Below the pieces are notes generated by a model. It saw only the letters and a list, made by a program, of their open reading frames with translations, did no database searches and was not told the origin of the DNA. Positions 28,357-36,815 of a stretch of DNA of 64,000 nucleotides are shown in pieces (position 1 is the first letter of the stretch; every line of letters begins with the position of its first letter). Source of the DNA: JAWKTT01 sp041398965. GTDB lineage: Bacteria > Planctomycetota > Planctomycetia > Planctomycetales > Planctomycetaceae. The position numbers and the translations under genes are program-made. Where the stretch lies: NCBI GenBank assembly GCA_041398965.1, contig JAWKTT010000008.1:115360-179359 (forward strand). The letters are read 5' to 3'.

Positions 28357-28689
28357 TCATCCCTTGAGAAATCGACTCTCAATGCAGTTCATGATGTTTT
28401 CGAGATGAGGTTCGGCCACCTGATAGTAAACGCGGCGTCCTTCTCGTTCGCTCGTGAAGAATCCGCAACGCTGCATGAGTCGTAAATGTTCGGAGGCAAC
28501 GTTGTCGGGGATGCTGCAGTCTTCGGCCAGTTCTCCAACGGTGTATCGGCCACTCAACAACAACTGCACCATCCGCAGTCGGACTGGGTGTGCTAGCGTC
28601 TTCAAACACTCAGCCGCCTGTGAAAAGGCCCCCGGGTCGCCGACGGGCTTCGCAGGTTGAGCGGTGGCTGCTTTTGATGTTGTTGCCAT
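28357..28689 (-). CDS. ArsR-family repressor of the sulfide operon
   Basis: 110 residues forming a winged helix: ECLKTLAHPVRLRMVQLL, then VGELAEDCSIPDNVASEHLRLM as the recognition region and EREGRRVYYQVAEP as the wing. It has four cysteines (28, 58, 75, 102) but lacks the ELCVCDL metal site of arsenic/cadmium sensors. Cys28 and Cys102 lie in the first and last helices, broadly where SqrR/BigR-type regulators form a polysulfide bridge, so persulfide sensing is plausible. It is the first gene of the operon, with AAGGAG 7 nt before the ATG. A palindrome in its own promoter is the likely operator. Confidence 0.9.
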   Translation of the reverse strand: MATTSKAATAQPAKPVGDPGAFSQAAECLKTLAHPVRLRMVQLLLSGRYTVGELAEDCSIPDNVASEHLRLMQRCGFFTSEREGRRVYYQVAEPHLENIMNCIESRFLKG

Positions 28690-28696
28690 GATGAAT

Positions 28697-28735
28697 CTCC
28701 TTATGACATAATATCGTAACCTTACGATATGTCAA
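28697..28735 (-). promoter_or_regulatory. Promoter and SD of the sulfide operon
   Basis: Reading the minus strand, TTGACA (28735-28730) is a consensus -35 box. After 16 nt comes TATTAT (28713-28708), a near-consensus -10 box. AAGGAG (28702-28697) is the SD 7 nt before the ArsR start codon. The short leader and sigma-70-type boxes suggest strong transcription when not repressed. Confidence 0.8.
28711..28730. promoter_or_regulatory. Palindromic operator between -35 and -10
   Basis: A perfect 20-bp inverted repeat, ATATCGTAA-CC-TTACGATAT (arms 28711-28719 and 28722-28730), fills the spacer of the promoter and touches both boxes. Partial outer symmetry (TGAC at 28704 and GTCA at 28731) extends it. 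The position is ideal for repression by the ArsR protein encoded immediately downstream. The regulator-operator match is inferred. Confidence 0.82.
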
Positions 28736-28852
28736 TGAGTCTTTCTGGAACTTCCCATCGGTTTATTGAGAATTGATCGCCGGTCGTACAAGAAGTGATC
28801 GAGGAGTGATGGGGCCGGGGGCCGACAGAGGGGCGAATCAAGGCGGGGAACC

Positions 28853-28889
28853 ACGGATGTTGACGGATCGAGACGGATGAAGGACGGAT
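28853..28889. repeat. Phased ACGGAT hexamers upstream of the DUF3592-like gene
   Basis: ACGGAT occurs at 28853, 28863, 28873 and 28884, at steps of 10, 10 and 11 bp (one helical turn), with the reverse complement ATCCGT at 28933. The stretch is in the 304-bp space between the sulfide-operon promoter and the gene at 29040. No gene is supported in that space. Confidence 0.6.
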
Positions 28890-29039
28890 GCCATTTACAG
28901 CCATCTCGCATCCCTTTCTGGAGTCCGTCCGCATCCGTAACCATGCGCAAGATATGCGTGGCACACACATCTGCGATGGACTTCCTGCGGGGCGGGGGAT
29001 GTGGGATGATCTTCTCTTTTCAGCAAGGGAGCCTTGCCC

Positions 29040-30260
29040 ATGAATTCATCCACGCTGCTCGATGACGAACATCGCAACCGTTTGGAGAGGGAACTCTCTG
29101 AACTGTTCAGGCAGTCGGTTTCGATCGATCCGAGTCTGCACAAGAGCCTCGGCGATGCTTCGGTGACGGTTTGCAAGATGGATTATCGCCGGTCCAGCGA
29201 CAACGGGAGGCAGTGGGTGCAGCAGACGGCCATCGTGTTTGAGGCGGCGGACCTGGAGTTGCCACTCTTCGCGATGTGGCCGCGGCCGACCGGTGTGCTC
29301 GGCAGCATCGCGTCGACACTTTTGACGATGGAGAATCTCGATTTTGCTGACACGCCGGAGTTTCAAGAGCGATATTGTGTCTTCGGATGGGCGAAGGAGG
29401 CGACGGAGATTCTCTTTAGTCCGGAGTTGCGTGCAGCCCTGAGCGAGCGAGAGGGTTTGAGCATCCGGGGGCATCGGCGATTGTTAGTCATCTCTCGCGA
29501 CCAGCAAGTGCTCGCTGTTGAGAATGAGATTGATGACTTCGTCCACGAGGCGATTCCCTTGCTCTCCCTGTTTCGTCAGGGTGAAGCGGCACTCGACGCT
29601 CTACCGGATGTTTCTCGCAAGGCGACGGCTCAAGAGATGCTCCGCACGACAGCCAGCATGGGGGGACTGGCTGGCAACCTCCTGCACAACAGTCTGCAAC
29701 GACAACTCGCCAAGACTCAACTCTCGCCGGACGAACTGGAGCAATTTGTCAGATCTCCCGTGCCCCGTGACATCCCCCGGGGACTGGCGAGGCAAGTGGT
29801 CGGCGAGAACGGTATGCTCATTGTCGTTGGGATACTCTTTCTGATTGTCGGCCTCGTTGTCGGTGGTGGGACAGTCCTGTTGACGAAGGGAAATGAACGA
29901 TGGATCGGGATGTTGTTCCTCGTGCTGTTCCCGCTCATTGGTGGCTCGATGGCTGGCTTCACGTTCCGTTATCGGCGACGAAAACAACGACTGCTACGAG
30001 AAGGCTTGCTTGCCGAAGGGACCGTCAAGTCGGTCATGTATACCGGGATGCAAGTGAACAATGATCTGGCCCACTGTGCTGTGATCGAATACCTCGCCGA
30101 CGGCACGCCCCACTCGACGACCAGTTATCTGTACCGTGAGTCTGCGGAAAAGGCCCGCCAGTTCGCTGAGAGTTCAACCCCTGTCCGCATCCTCATCGAC
30201 CCAGCCGACTCCACCCACATCCTGCTTCTCGACACTCTCACGACCATCGTACCGGACTAA
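29040..30260 (+). CDS. DUF3592-like two-helix membrane protein
   Basis: About 406 residues. The first 240 are soluble and acidic, with no domain I recognise. Two membrane helices follow (MLIVVGILFLIVGLVVGGGTVLL and MLFLVLFPLIGGSMAGFTF), then a cytoplasmic-looking beta domain of DUF3592 type (LLAEGTVKSVMYTG...VRILIDPADSTHILLLD). I take the ATG at 29040, with AAGGGAG 8 nt upstream; the frame also contains a TTG at 29034. It stands alone and converges on the DUF1559 gene. Function unknown. Confidence 0.82.
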   Translation: MNSSTLLDDEHRNRLERELSELFRQSVSIDPSLHKSLGDASVTVCKMDYRRSSDNGRQWVQQTAIVFEAADLELPLFAMWPRPTGVLGSIASTLLTMENLDFADTPEFQERYCVFGWAKEATEILFSPELRAALSEREGLSIRGHRRLLVISRDQQVLAVENEIDDFVHEAIPLLSLFRQGEAALDALPDVSRKATAQEMLRTTASMGGLAGNLLHNSLQRQLAKTQLSPDELEQFVRSPVPRDIPRGLARQVVGENGMLIVVGILFLIVGLVVGGGTVLLTKGNERWIGMLFLVLFPLIGGSMAGFTFRYRRRKQRLLREGLLAEGTVKSVMYTGMQVNNDLAHCAVIEYLADGTPHSTTSYLYRESAEKARQFAESSTPVRILIDPADSTHILLLDTLTTIVPD

Positions 30261-30304
30261 TGCCGGTTGAACCCGAATTCTGGGAACCCTCACTCCCGCA
30301 CCCC

Positions 30305-30346
30305 GTCGCCCCTGCGCGCGCCGCGATTGCGGAACGGGCAGGGGAC
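30305..30346. terminator. Possible bidirectional hairpin between convergent genes
   Basis: GTCGCCCCTGC (30305-30315) pairs with GCAGGGGAC (30338-30346) with one bulged G, closing a 22-nt loop. It lies between the stop of the DUF3592-like gene and the stop of the DUF1559 gene. No T-run follows on either side, so termination is only suggested by position. Confidence 0.3.
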
Positions 30347-30425
30347 GGACGGAGCGTTCGAGGGAAACAGTCGGTTCCATGGAATCGGACAGGCGTGTCC
30401 ACTCCGCGAGTCGACTGAGCTTCGG

Positions 30426-31412
30426 TTATGGGGCTTGGACCGTGTTGCCATCGGCGACTTGTCCGAGCCAACGGAAGACGTTGTAGTTGACGTTTTCCGA
30501 GATGAAGCTCACCTTGCCATCCCCCATCACATAGTGCATCCCGCCGGGATGCAGGCTCGAGAAGTTGAGGATGTGATTGGTTGAGTTCGGGGTGTGCGTC
30601 ATCGCGGGCATGCCCCCCATGGCCGGTTGTCCGACATGTCCGAGCACGAGTGATGGAGACTCTTCGGTCATTGAAGGCATCATCATCCCACCGGGACGCG
30701 GAGCAGCCTGTGGAATCGAGGCGTACCAGGTCGAACTGGCATCGACTGCGGGCATCCCCTGTCGAAAGTTATGTCGCGAGGTTCGCTCTCCGACGAGAAT
30801 GACGTTGGAAAGTCCGTCAGTGATGTTGGCGAAACGTGTGAAGCTGTTGCGGTAAAATGCCCCTTTGTCGACGGGGTTTCCTGGAGCCATCGAGGGGTTG
30901 CCGTAGCCATACATTCCGACATAGTTCGCCATCGCGATGCGTTCGACGTCGCCGTGTCGTGTGGTGATCTCGAATGTTTCGGCCCCGACGTCGCTGGGGC
31001 AGCGGAATAGGGCGATCGGCTCCGCTCCATGATGGATGTTGTGATGATCGTCGGTGTCTGCACTGAAGTCGAAATGGTCATAGAGCGGCTTCATTTCGAT
31101 CTGTGGAAGCAGCATCGACCCCCAGGCGAAGCCGGGGCCGGTGTCGCTGGTGGCGGGATCGGTCGCGGTGACGCCACGCGAGATGTAGCCCGGAGGGAGA
31201 CCCTTGGCCATCCCTTCGTAGTTGTGCAGTCCGACCCCAATGTTGTGCAGATGGTCCTGACATTGCGATCGACGTGCGGCCTCGCGGACCGACTGCACGG
31301 CTGGCAGCAAGAGGGCCACAAGAATGGCGATGATGGCAATCACCACCAAGAGTTCAATGAGTGTGAATCCGCGTCGTGCCGGACGTAATGAGCGTAATGA
31401 GACTGTGTGCAT
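30426..31412 (-). CDS. DUF1559 protein with type IV pilin-like N-terminus
   Basis: 328 residues. A prepilin-type leader, RRGFTLIELLVVIAIIAILVALLLPAV, carries the cleavage/methylation motif GFTLIE (written here only as a landmark), followed by VQSVREAARRSQCQDHL. The remainder is the DUF1559 (SBP_bac_10-like) domain with conserved NIGVGLHNYE and a C-terminal H-X9-DG-type end (HPGGMHYVMGDGKVSFIS). These proteins are hugely expanded in planctomycetes, and their role is unknown; they are exported pseudopilins. GGAG is 8 nt before the ATG at 31412. It lies downstream of the small Cys-rich gene on the same strand. Confidence 0.94.
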   Translation of the reverse strand: MHTVSLRSLRPARRGFTLIELLVVIAIIAILVALLLPAVQSVREAARRSQCQDHLHNIGVGLHNYEGMAKGLPPGYISRGVTATDPATSDTGPGFAWGSMLLPQIEMKPLYDHFDFSADTDDHHNIHHGAEPIALFRCPSDVGAETFEITTRHGDVERIAMANYVGMYGYGNPSMAPGNPVDKGAFYRNSFTRFANITDGLSNVILVGERTSRHNFRQGMPAVDASSTWYASIPQAAPRPGGMMMPSMTEESPSLVLGHVGQPAMGGMPAMTHTPNSTNHILNFSSLHPGGMHYVMGDGKVSFISENVNYNVFRWLGQVADGNTVQAP

Positions 31413-31553
31413 GGAAATTCTCCAAAGTGGATATGTGCTGAGACGGAGCCACCGAGAGACGACGTTGTCTCGACAGGGCTGGGGTGAAGTACGACTTCGT
31501 TCATTCGATATGCCCACTCCAACGAGGAGGGGACATGCGTGAACGGCGAGACT

Positions 31554-32273
31554 TCAGCAGCACTCCGGCGGAGGAGTTTCCGGGGTCTCCGTCGCGGGAA
31601 GTTCGCGGAGATCGAGCGATGAGATTTGAGCGGTCAACGGGGGACCGGCAACGATTTGGGGGGAGACAACGAGCAGTCGAGGCGAACCGCAGATGAGCAC
31701 GCCGTCTGGGCCGTTCCCGCCGCAGCCGAACATGGTGATTGCGGGGCAGTGACGTGGCGTGTTACCCGATGATTCGTGATGAGACGAGTGGGGTGAAGGG
31801 GTCGATCGCGAGGAGTCGCAGATGGTTTGTGTCTTTGTATGGGGCAATTTTCTGCCGCAGCAGGATCGGGGGGTGGCCGAGTTGGCGACCGCTGGCTTCT
31901 GTGTTGTTGAAGATGTTGATGGGGCCAGGGGTGTTGACGTGCGGTTGACGTCACGCGGGACGATCGAGGATTCGCACAACGTTCCAGTATTCGAGACGGC
32001 AACCGTGTGAGACGCAGTTCCGGGCGAGGTCTTGGCCGGGAGGGATGGTGTCGGTTCTGAGCCGAGTGGTTTTCGCGAGCAGCAACATCGTCCCGAGGCT
32101 TTAAGTTCCAACGAACAATGGCAGACCCCACCATTCTTCGTGCAACAGGACTCTGTGGTTACCCCCATCCCTGCCGGGACGCCGACGGCACCGAGCAGAT
32201 AGACGACAATCATCGCCACTCCGAATATCGGAGACAGCCACGATCGTCGACTTGGATGAACCAGTCTCGGCAT
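31554..32273 (-). CDS. Small Cys-rich exported protein of unknown function
   Basis: About 239 residues if it starts at the ATG at 32273 (MPRLVHPSRRSWLS); an in-frame start at 32459 would add 62 residues. A hydrophobic signal or anchor (IFGVAMIVVYLLGAVGVP) is followed by a cysteine cluster, ESCCTKNGGVCHCSLEL...GRCCCS. Next comes a Ser/Thr/Pro-rich linker, and later CC, CPAITMFGCGG and a final CC. The CxC/CCC spacing suggests metal binding. No strong SD is visible, so the start is uncertain. It precedes the DUF1559 gene by 141 bp on the same strand. I do not recognise the family. Confidence 0.6.
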   Translation of the reverse strand: MPRLVHPSRRSWLSPIFGVAMIVVYLLGAVGVPAGMGVTTESCCTKNGGVCHCSLELKASGRCCCSRKPLGSEPTPSLPAKTSPGTASHTVAVSNTGTLCESSIVPRDVNRTSTPLAPSTSSTTQKPAVANSATPRSCCGRKLPHTKTQTICDSSRSTPSPHSSHHESSGNTPRHCPAITMFGCGGNGPDGVLICGSPRLLVVSPQIVAGPPLTAQISSLDLRELPATETPETPPPECC

Positions 32274-32604
32274 GGGGGGAATAGGAGGGAATCGTTGGAG
32301 GAGCAGGGGCGGGAATGTTTGGGGGATCGCGCGGAGTGCTGGTCGTGGTGGGGAGACTCTGGACGATGGACATCCACGCCCGTCGGCGCCAGCGAGTTTC
32401 GACGAACGTCCGCGTTCATCACAAGGATTGTAAGAGGGTCGATTCATCGGTCTCAACATATTCGAGGAGATTCACCACTTTCGGGAGGAGACCGATGGGG
32501 GCGAGTGGTGTCTGGAGTTGCCGGTCGGGAGATGGGCGTTTACTCTGGTGGCTGTCTGTGAAGTCGTTGTTGTTCGTGAGTCTTTTCTCGGGGAGTGATG
32601 AGCC
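32274..32604. other. Divergent intergenic region
   Basis: 331 bp between the Cys-rich protein gene and the sialate O-acetylesterase gene, transcribed apart. They hold both promoters. The Cys-rich frame stays open to 32459, so part of this stretch may be coding if an earlier start is used. No RNA gene or strong hairpin seen. Confidence 0.5.
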
Positions 32605-34179
32605 ATGTGGAATCGATGTCTCCTGACGGCAGTGTTGGGTTTGGGGGTAATGTGGTCGGCTGGCCACGTGGCGGCTGACGTCAAGTTGCCGGCGGTCTTC
32701 GGAAGTCACATGGTCTTACAGCGAGAAATGCCAGTCCCTGTGTGGGGGTGGGCGGAAGCCGGGGAAGAGGTGACGGTCTCGATTCGAGAACAGTCGAAAT
32801 CGACCGTGGCGGGTGATGATGGTCGCTGGAAGGTGACGCTGGAACCATTGACCGTCGGAGAAGCGGCGACACTCAAGGTGACCGGCAAGAACGAACTGGT
32901 TCTTGAAGACGTCTTGATCGGCGAAGTCTGGGTTTGTAGCGGTCAGTCAAACATGCAGTGGGCGGTCTCGTCGGCCATCGATTCCGACCTCGAAGCGACG
33001 TCGGGGAATCATCCGATGTTGCGATTGTTCAAGGTTCCACAAATCTCCAAGGCAGAACCGCAGACCGATGTTCCCGCAGAGTGGACACATTGTACGCCAG
33101 AGACGTTGCCCGGATTTACTGCGGTTGGATACTACTTCGGTCGGCAGATGCAGCAGTCACTGGGGGTTCCCGTCGGGCTGATTCAAACGGCTTGGGGAGG
33201 GACTCGGGCCGAGGCATGGACCAGTGCCGAAGGGATGGCCTCGCGACCGGAGTTGCGTCCACTCCTCGACAAGTGGGAGCAGGATGACAAGGCGTACGAT
33301 GCGGACAAAGCCAACGCGGCTCACGCAGTGGCGATGACGAAGTGGAAGGCCGCAGCGGCAGCAGCAAAGTCGGCCGGGAAAGCTGTTCCGCGTCAACCTC
33401 AAGCTCCTAGCGAACCGCGACTCGATCGGCATCATCCGAGCAACCTTTATAACGGCATGGTGGCACCGCTGATCCCGTTCGCCATCCGGGGAGCGATCTG
33501 GTATCAGGGGGAATCGAATGCCAGCCGAGCGTATCAGTATCGGACGTTGATGCCGACGATGATCTCGAGTTGGCGAAAGGCATGGAAGCAGGGGGACTTC
33601 CCGTTCTATCAGGTTCAACTGGCAAACTTCCGGGCGATTCAAGCGGAGCCGGTCGAGAGTGACTGGGCCGAGTTACGAGAAGCTCAGATGCTGACGATCG
33701 ATGCCATTTCCAACGTGGGAGTGGCGTGCATCACCGATCTCGGGGCCGCACTCGACATTCATCCGAAAAACAAGCAGGACGTCGGCAAACGTTTGGCCCG
33801 ACTTGCGCTCGTCGACAATCATGGGTTTGGTGATCGTATCGAACGGAATGGTCCGACCTACCGATCGCTGGATATCAACGGAAGCAAGTGTGTCGTTCAC
33901 TTTGAAGTAGGCAACTCCCCTTTGACGACGTACTACCGCGAGCCACTCAAGGGTTTCGCCATCGCCGGGGCCGACAAGAAGTGGTACTGGGGCGAAGCCA
34001 AGGTGCTCGGGAAAGATAGTGTCGAGGTGTCGCATCCCAGCGTTCCTGAGCCGCTTGCCGTCCGTTACAACTGGGCCGATAATCCTCAAGGAAACCTGTA
34101 CAACGCCCTGTATCTCCCGGCGTATCCCTTCCGCAGCGACGACTGGAAGGGGATGACCGCCGACGTGGTTGTTCCGTAG
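32605..34179 (+). CDS. Secreted sialate O-acetylesterase-like SGNH hydrolase
   Basis: 524 residues with a signal peptide (MWNRCLLTAVLGLGVMWSAG) and an N-terminal beta domain (FGSHMVLQREMPVPVWGWA). The SGNH esterase core has catalytic Ser in VCSGQSNMQW (about residue 117), the oxyanion blocks GTRAEAW and WYQGESNA, and the Asp-His pair in DIHPKNKQDVG. The enzyme removes O-acetyl groups from sialic acid or other acetylated sugars outside the cytoplasm. GGGGAG precedes the ATG. The family is abundant in polysaccharide-degrading planctomycetes. The exact substrate is unknown. Confidence 0.93.
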   Translation: MWNRCLLTAVLGLGVMWSAGHVAADVKLPAVFGSHMVLQREMPVPVWGWAEAGEEVTVSIREQSKSTVAGDDGRWKVTLEPLTVGEAATLKVTGKNELVLEDVLIGEVWVCSGQSNMQWAVSSAIDSDLEATSGNHPMLRLFKVPQISKAEPQTDVPAEWTHCTPETLPGFTAVGYYFGRQMQQSLGVPVGLIQTAWGGTRAEAWTSAEGMASRPELRPLLDKWEQDDKAYDADKANAAHAVAMTKWKAAAAAAKSAGKAVPRQPQAPSEPRLDRHHPSNLYNGMVAPLIPFAIRGAIWYQGESNASRAYQYRTLMPTMISSWRKAWKQGDFPFYQVQLANFRAIQAEPVESDWAELREAQMLTIDAISNVGVACITDLGAALDIHPKNKQDVGKRLARLALVDNHGFGDRIERNGPTYRSLDINGSKCVVHFEVGNSPLTTYYREPLKGFAIAGADKKWYWGEAKVLGKDSVEVSHPSVPEPLAVRYNWADNPQGNLYNALYLPAYPFRSDDWKGMTADVVVP

Positions 34180-34342
34180 GGTCGCCGCGAGTGGGCTGGA
34201 CGGTGCGTGCGTTGGAACGGTCGTTGTCGAGTCACCCATGTTCAAGTTCCGCTTGCATGGGTGACGGGCTTGGTTATGCTGCATGGTGCAGTGCTGTCGG
34301 CCTGGGCACTGTTATCCCTTTGCGTCTGTTCGAGTATCGGCC

Positions 34343-34798
34343 ATGCAATGTCCATTTTGTCATCAGGGCGAATCGAAAGTGATCGATTCGCGTCAGACAC
34401 AAGACGCGGTCATCCGCCGTCGTCGCGAATGCCTGGAGTGTGATCGCCGTTTTACGACGTATGAACGAATCGAGACCCCTCTGAAGGTCATCAAAAAGAA
34501 CGGCTCTCGCGAGCCTTACGACAGCACAAAGATTCGCAAGGGGATCGAACTCGCTGTGTACAAACGGTCGGTTTCTCCCGAACGGATCGACCAGTTGATT
34601 GCTGATGTCGAGCGGGCGGTCAACGACGAGTTCGAACTCGAGGTTCCGTCCCGCTACATCGGTGAAAAGATCTTCGAGGCTCTCCGCCTGATCGACCAAG
34701 TCGCCTTCGTCCGCTTCGCCTCCGTTTACCGCGAATTCCAGGACGTCAACGACTTCGTGGAAGAACTACAACCGATGCTGCAACAACGCCCCAAGTAG
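34343..34798 (+). CDS. nrdR: Transcriptional repressor NrdR
   Basis: 151 residues, the standard NrdR length. The zinc ribbon has Cys3/Cys6 (MQCPFC) and Cys30/Cys33 (CLECDRRF) with the signature VIDSRQTQD between them. An ATP-cone domain follows: VIKKNGSREPYDSTKIRKGI and later FVRFASVYREFQDV. NrdR senses (d)ATP and represses ribonucleotide reductase genes. The ATG at 34343 is fixed by the family N-terminus; an upstream in-frame start at 34283 is not used. No nrd gene is adjacent here. Confidence 0.96.
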   Translation: MQCPFCHQGESKVIDSRQTQDAVIRRRRECLECDRRFTTYERIETPLKVIKKNGSREPYDSTKIRKGIELAVYKRSVSPERIDQLIADVERAVNDEFELEVPSRYIGEKIFEALRLIDQVAFVRFASVYREFQDVNDFVEELQPMLQQRPK

Positions 34799-35105
34799 TC
34801 TGGCGTCGCATCTCATTCGTAGCCGATTTGCTCCGCACCTCCTCAATGAAAGGTAAATCCCCCTGAGGGAGACGCCGGGTAGGGGGCAAGTCTTCCGGAC
34901 GCAACGGTTTTTCCTGTTGAAGTCGCGGAATCTGGGGTCTTGGTCTTGGGGTGCGAGTTGCTGGGCTCGAAATTGTGGGGATTTTTGGCACAATGAGTTG
35001 ATGAGTGCGCCGACTTGCATGATTGCGAATCGGCTTCACACGGGCTCCCAGGCAGGATGCACGCCACAGCCACACACACTTTTTCACTCTGCCCCGACAA
35101 ACAAC

Positions 35106-35519
35106 ATGACTTCTCGCACCACTGACTCGGAAACCTCTGTTAATACTCTCAACCCCTCGCTGGAATTGGCGGACACGATTCTGGAGGGGGTCAACGCTGT
35201 CATCATGGCGGGGTTGGAGGCGAATCAGCCGTTGGAGGTGGAACCGGCACGGAGTCGACTGTTCGAGTTGTTCGTCATGGCCGAGGGGGCCGGCTTTCTG
35301 GCCGAGGGGGGAGCGGTGGATCTGACGTCGGACGAGTTGTGCCGTCGACTGGCGGCTCGTTGGAAACTCGACGTCGCGGCTCGGGAGTCGGTTGCCAAGC
35401 AGGAAAAGATTCCGGTCGAGAACGTCGCCCAGATGCGGGCTTTGTGGTCGGTCCTGCGGATGTGGATGGAGTGGACGTATGCCTGGAGCCGTTGGACAGA
35501 GTTTCACTCGGCCAAGTAG
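35106..35519 (+). CDS. Small conserved-looking hypothetical protein
   Basis: 137 residues from the ATG at 35106 (MTSRTTDSETS). It is soluble and helical, with ELADTILEGVNAVIMAGLE near the start and a Trp-rich C-terminus (RALWSVLRMWMEWTYAWSRWTEF). The open frame extends upstream to 34917, but that part is compositionally unlike protein. It ends 16 bp from the convergent glycosyltransferase stop. I do not recognise a family. Confidence 0.65.
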   Translation: MTSRTTDSETSVNTLNPSLELADTILEGVNAVIMAGLEANQPLEVEPARSRLFELFVMAEGAGFLAEGGAVDLTSDELCRRLAARWKLDVAARESVAKQEKIPVENVAQMRALWSVLRMWMEWTYAWSRWTEFHSAK

Positions 35520-35534
35520 TTCGACGGATGGCGA

Positions 35535-36815
35535 TCAGGTCTCGCCATCGCGACTCCCGTAGGTGTCGAGAAGTGTGCGGAAGGCTTCGATCAGTTTTTG
35601 CGACTGACGGGCGAGAGCGTGTCTTTCGATAACACGTTGCCGAACCGCGTCGACCCGTTCGGCCTCTCGGGGGGTGTCCCATGATTGCTGGACGAACTGG
35701 GCGAGAGCGTCAAGATCGCCGTCGGCACAAAATCCTAAGTCGATTTCCCGAAGGTAGTCCCCCATCACCACGAGTGAGCCGACGGGGATGCCTGTGATTG
35801 CCGATTGCAGGAAGGTGTTGGGGAAGCCTTCAAAGCTGGATGTGTTGAGGAAGATGGCGGCCTGCTTGAAGAGTTTCGGCATTTCTTCGAAAGGGACCCG
35901 TTCGATGATCCGGACGTTGGGGGGGGCGGTTTGATGGATGTGGCGTTCGACGATTGGATCGTACGGGTTGAGGACCATCAGAAAGTGAACGTTTGGGCAA
36001 CGTCGGGCAATTTCGAGGCACTCTTCGGGGCGTTTGGGGCCGGTGTCTGATCGACCCACCCACAAGACATAGCGGTCAAGTCCTCGAGTCATGTGGGGAT
36101 CGACCGGTTGTTGCAGGCCGGCTTGCCAGCGGGGGACATCGATTGGGTTTTCGATAAGCAGAGAATCCCGCGAGAACTCATCCCGAAGTCGTTTCTGTTG
36201 TGTGGCAGACTGTACGACGATGAGGTCGGCATTCAAGAGCGTGTATCGTCCGATGCGACCGCTGGTTCCGTATTGGTCCCGTTCGTCAGTCTCTTGCTGG
36301 AAGAGCGGATGCAAGTCTCCATCCGACCCGAGCATCAAAACGACCGGTTTGCCAATCGCCCGTCCCGTCGCGACGACCTGTGCCGAGGTTGACTGTACGC
36401 CAAAGGTGCAGAATAGGTCCGTGGGCAGGTTTCTCAGTGCTGGCAGCGGCTGCGGCGTGGCAGGGGGGCGAGGCTTAAACGGACGACAGATCGCGAGTAG
36501 CGGCATCTGCCACAGGAGGTTCCAACTCCACTGTTTGAGTTTGAGAAACGGAAAGGTTGGCACGACGTCGACCCGAGTTGCAACAGCGTGACGAAGACTC
36601 AAGAGGCGATCAATCATCGGGACAATCGTGACGCCCGAATAGTGTGTGGTCCGAACTCGCCCATGATGCCGAATGGCGAAACGGAGTTCGACATCGGGAG
36701 ACTGAGCGATCGACCGGGCGAGTGTCCACGACCGCGTCTCGATGCCGCCGATCGGTCCGGGGATCGTCGGATCGATTGCAGGGAGCGCATTGAGGGCGAC
36801 GAAACAGACCTGCAT
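35535..36815 (-). CDS. GT4-type glycosyltransferase (GT-B fold)
   Basis: 426 residues with an N-terminal domain containing GPIGGIETRSWTLARSI and the C-terminal donor-binding domain of family GT4: YVLWVGRSDTGPKRPEECLEIA, then VPFEEMPKLFKQAAIFLNTSSFEGFPNTFLQSAITGIPV with the E-x7-E-type motif partly altered (SSFEGFPNTFLQS). It probably transfers an activated sugar to an envelope glycan. No other glycan genes adjoin it. The SD is weak at the start codon at 36815. Confidence 0.88.
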   Translation of the reverse strand: MQVCFVALNALPAIDPTIPGPIGGIETRSWTLARSIAQSPDVELRFAIRHHGRVRTTHYSGVTIVPMIDRLLSLRHAVATRVDVVPTFPFLKLKQWSWNLLWQMPLLAICRPFKPRPPATPQPLPALRNLPTDLFCTFGVQSTSAQVVATGRAIGKPVVLMLGSDGDLHPLFQQETDERDQYGTSGRIGRYTLLNADLIVVQSATQQKRLRDEFSRDSLLIENPIDVPRWQAGLQQPVDPHMTRGLDRYVLWVGRSDTGPKRPEECLEIARRCPNVHFLMVLNPYDPIVERHIHQTAPPNVRIIERVPFEEMPKLFKQAAIFLNTSSFEGFPNTFLQSAITGIPVGSLVVMGDYLREIDLGFCADGDLDALAQFVQQSWDTPREAERVDAVRQRVIERHALARQSQKLIEAFRTLLDTYGSRDGET

